NCBI GenBank assembly: GCA_030916555.1
Contig: JAUPWK010000022.1
Coordinates: 1 to 6,806 of the forward strand
From: Patescibacteria group bacterium
GTDB taxonomy: Bacteria; Patescibacteriota; Patescibacteriia; UBA9934
Reading direction: 5' to 3'
DNA length: 6,806 nt
The notes beneath the pieces were generated by a model that ran no database searches, had not been told where the DNA came from, and saw nothing but the letters and a program-made list of their open reading frames with translations. Shown here in pieces: positions 6,756-6,806 of the stretch (positions are counted from its first letter, which is position 1; every line of letters begins with the position of its first letter). A program made the position numbers and the translations under genes.

Positions 6756-6777
6756 AAAAACCGCCCTTGCGAGCGGT
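6756..6777 (-). terminator. Rho-independent terminator of a gene upstream of the window
   Basis: On the - strand a 7-bp stem ACCGCTC/GGGCGGT closes a GCAA (GNRA) tetraloop and runs into a T-tract (6759-6756, plus the last stem T). One pair is G-U on the - strand but A-C on the + strand, so the hairpin forms better leftward. It should end an unseen leftward gene lying beyond 6806 and separate it from the glycan operon. Confidence 0.65.
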
Positions 6778-6806
6778 GATTATGGCGGGAAATACCGATA
6801 AGCCGA

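Overview
This 6.8 kb window looks like a chromosomal piece of a Patescibacteria (CPR) bacterium. The lineage call is an inference. It rests on a DUF4012-type protein, a single-pass membrane protein built of DUF11-like beta domains, glycosyltransferases of the kind common in CPR cell-surface loci, and very weak or absent Shine-Dalgarno sequences. TGA is used as a stop codon (positions 790-792 and 2737-2739), so the SR1/Gracilibacteria recoding of TGA as glycine does not apply.

Layout. Two genes run rightward on the + strand: the C-terminal part of a DUF4012-type protein (1-792, cut by the window edge) and a ~629-residue membrane-anchored protein with about four Ig-like/DUF11-like domains (813-2702). 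Four genes run leftward on the - strand from the right edge: a polyprenyl-phosphate sugar phosphotransferase (6737-5316), a WbaZ-like GT4 glycosyltransferase (5307-4192), a second, MtfB-like GT4 glycosyltransferase (4165-3011) and a small four-cysteine zinc-ribbon-like protein (2973-2737). The two gene sets converge at about position 2703. A strong hairpin there, with its T-tract on the - strand, ends the leftward operon. A second terminator-like hairpin, facing rightward, lies inside the 5' end of the small gene.

How the genes fit together. The leftward operon is the start of a surface-glycan pathway. The phosphotransferase should load the first sugar-1-phosphate onto undecaprenyl phosphate at the inner face of the membrane, and the two GT4 enzymes should extend it. 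No flippase, polymerase or ligase is visible here, so the pathway must be completed elsewhere. The rightward pair probably encodes envelope-exposed proteins. A functional link between them and the glycan is plausible from proximity only.

The most unusual element is the small gene at 2737-2973. By hand count, 2741-2940 is about 64% G+C, against 40-43% in two 60-base samples of its neighbours, and the product could not be assigned to a family. There is no tRNA, rRNA, CRISPR array, insertion sequence or gene-free stretch over 300 bases.
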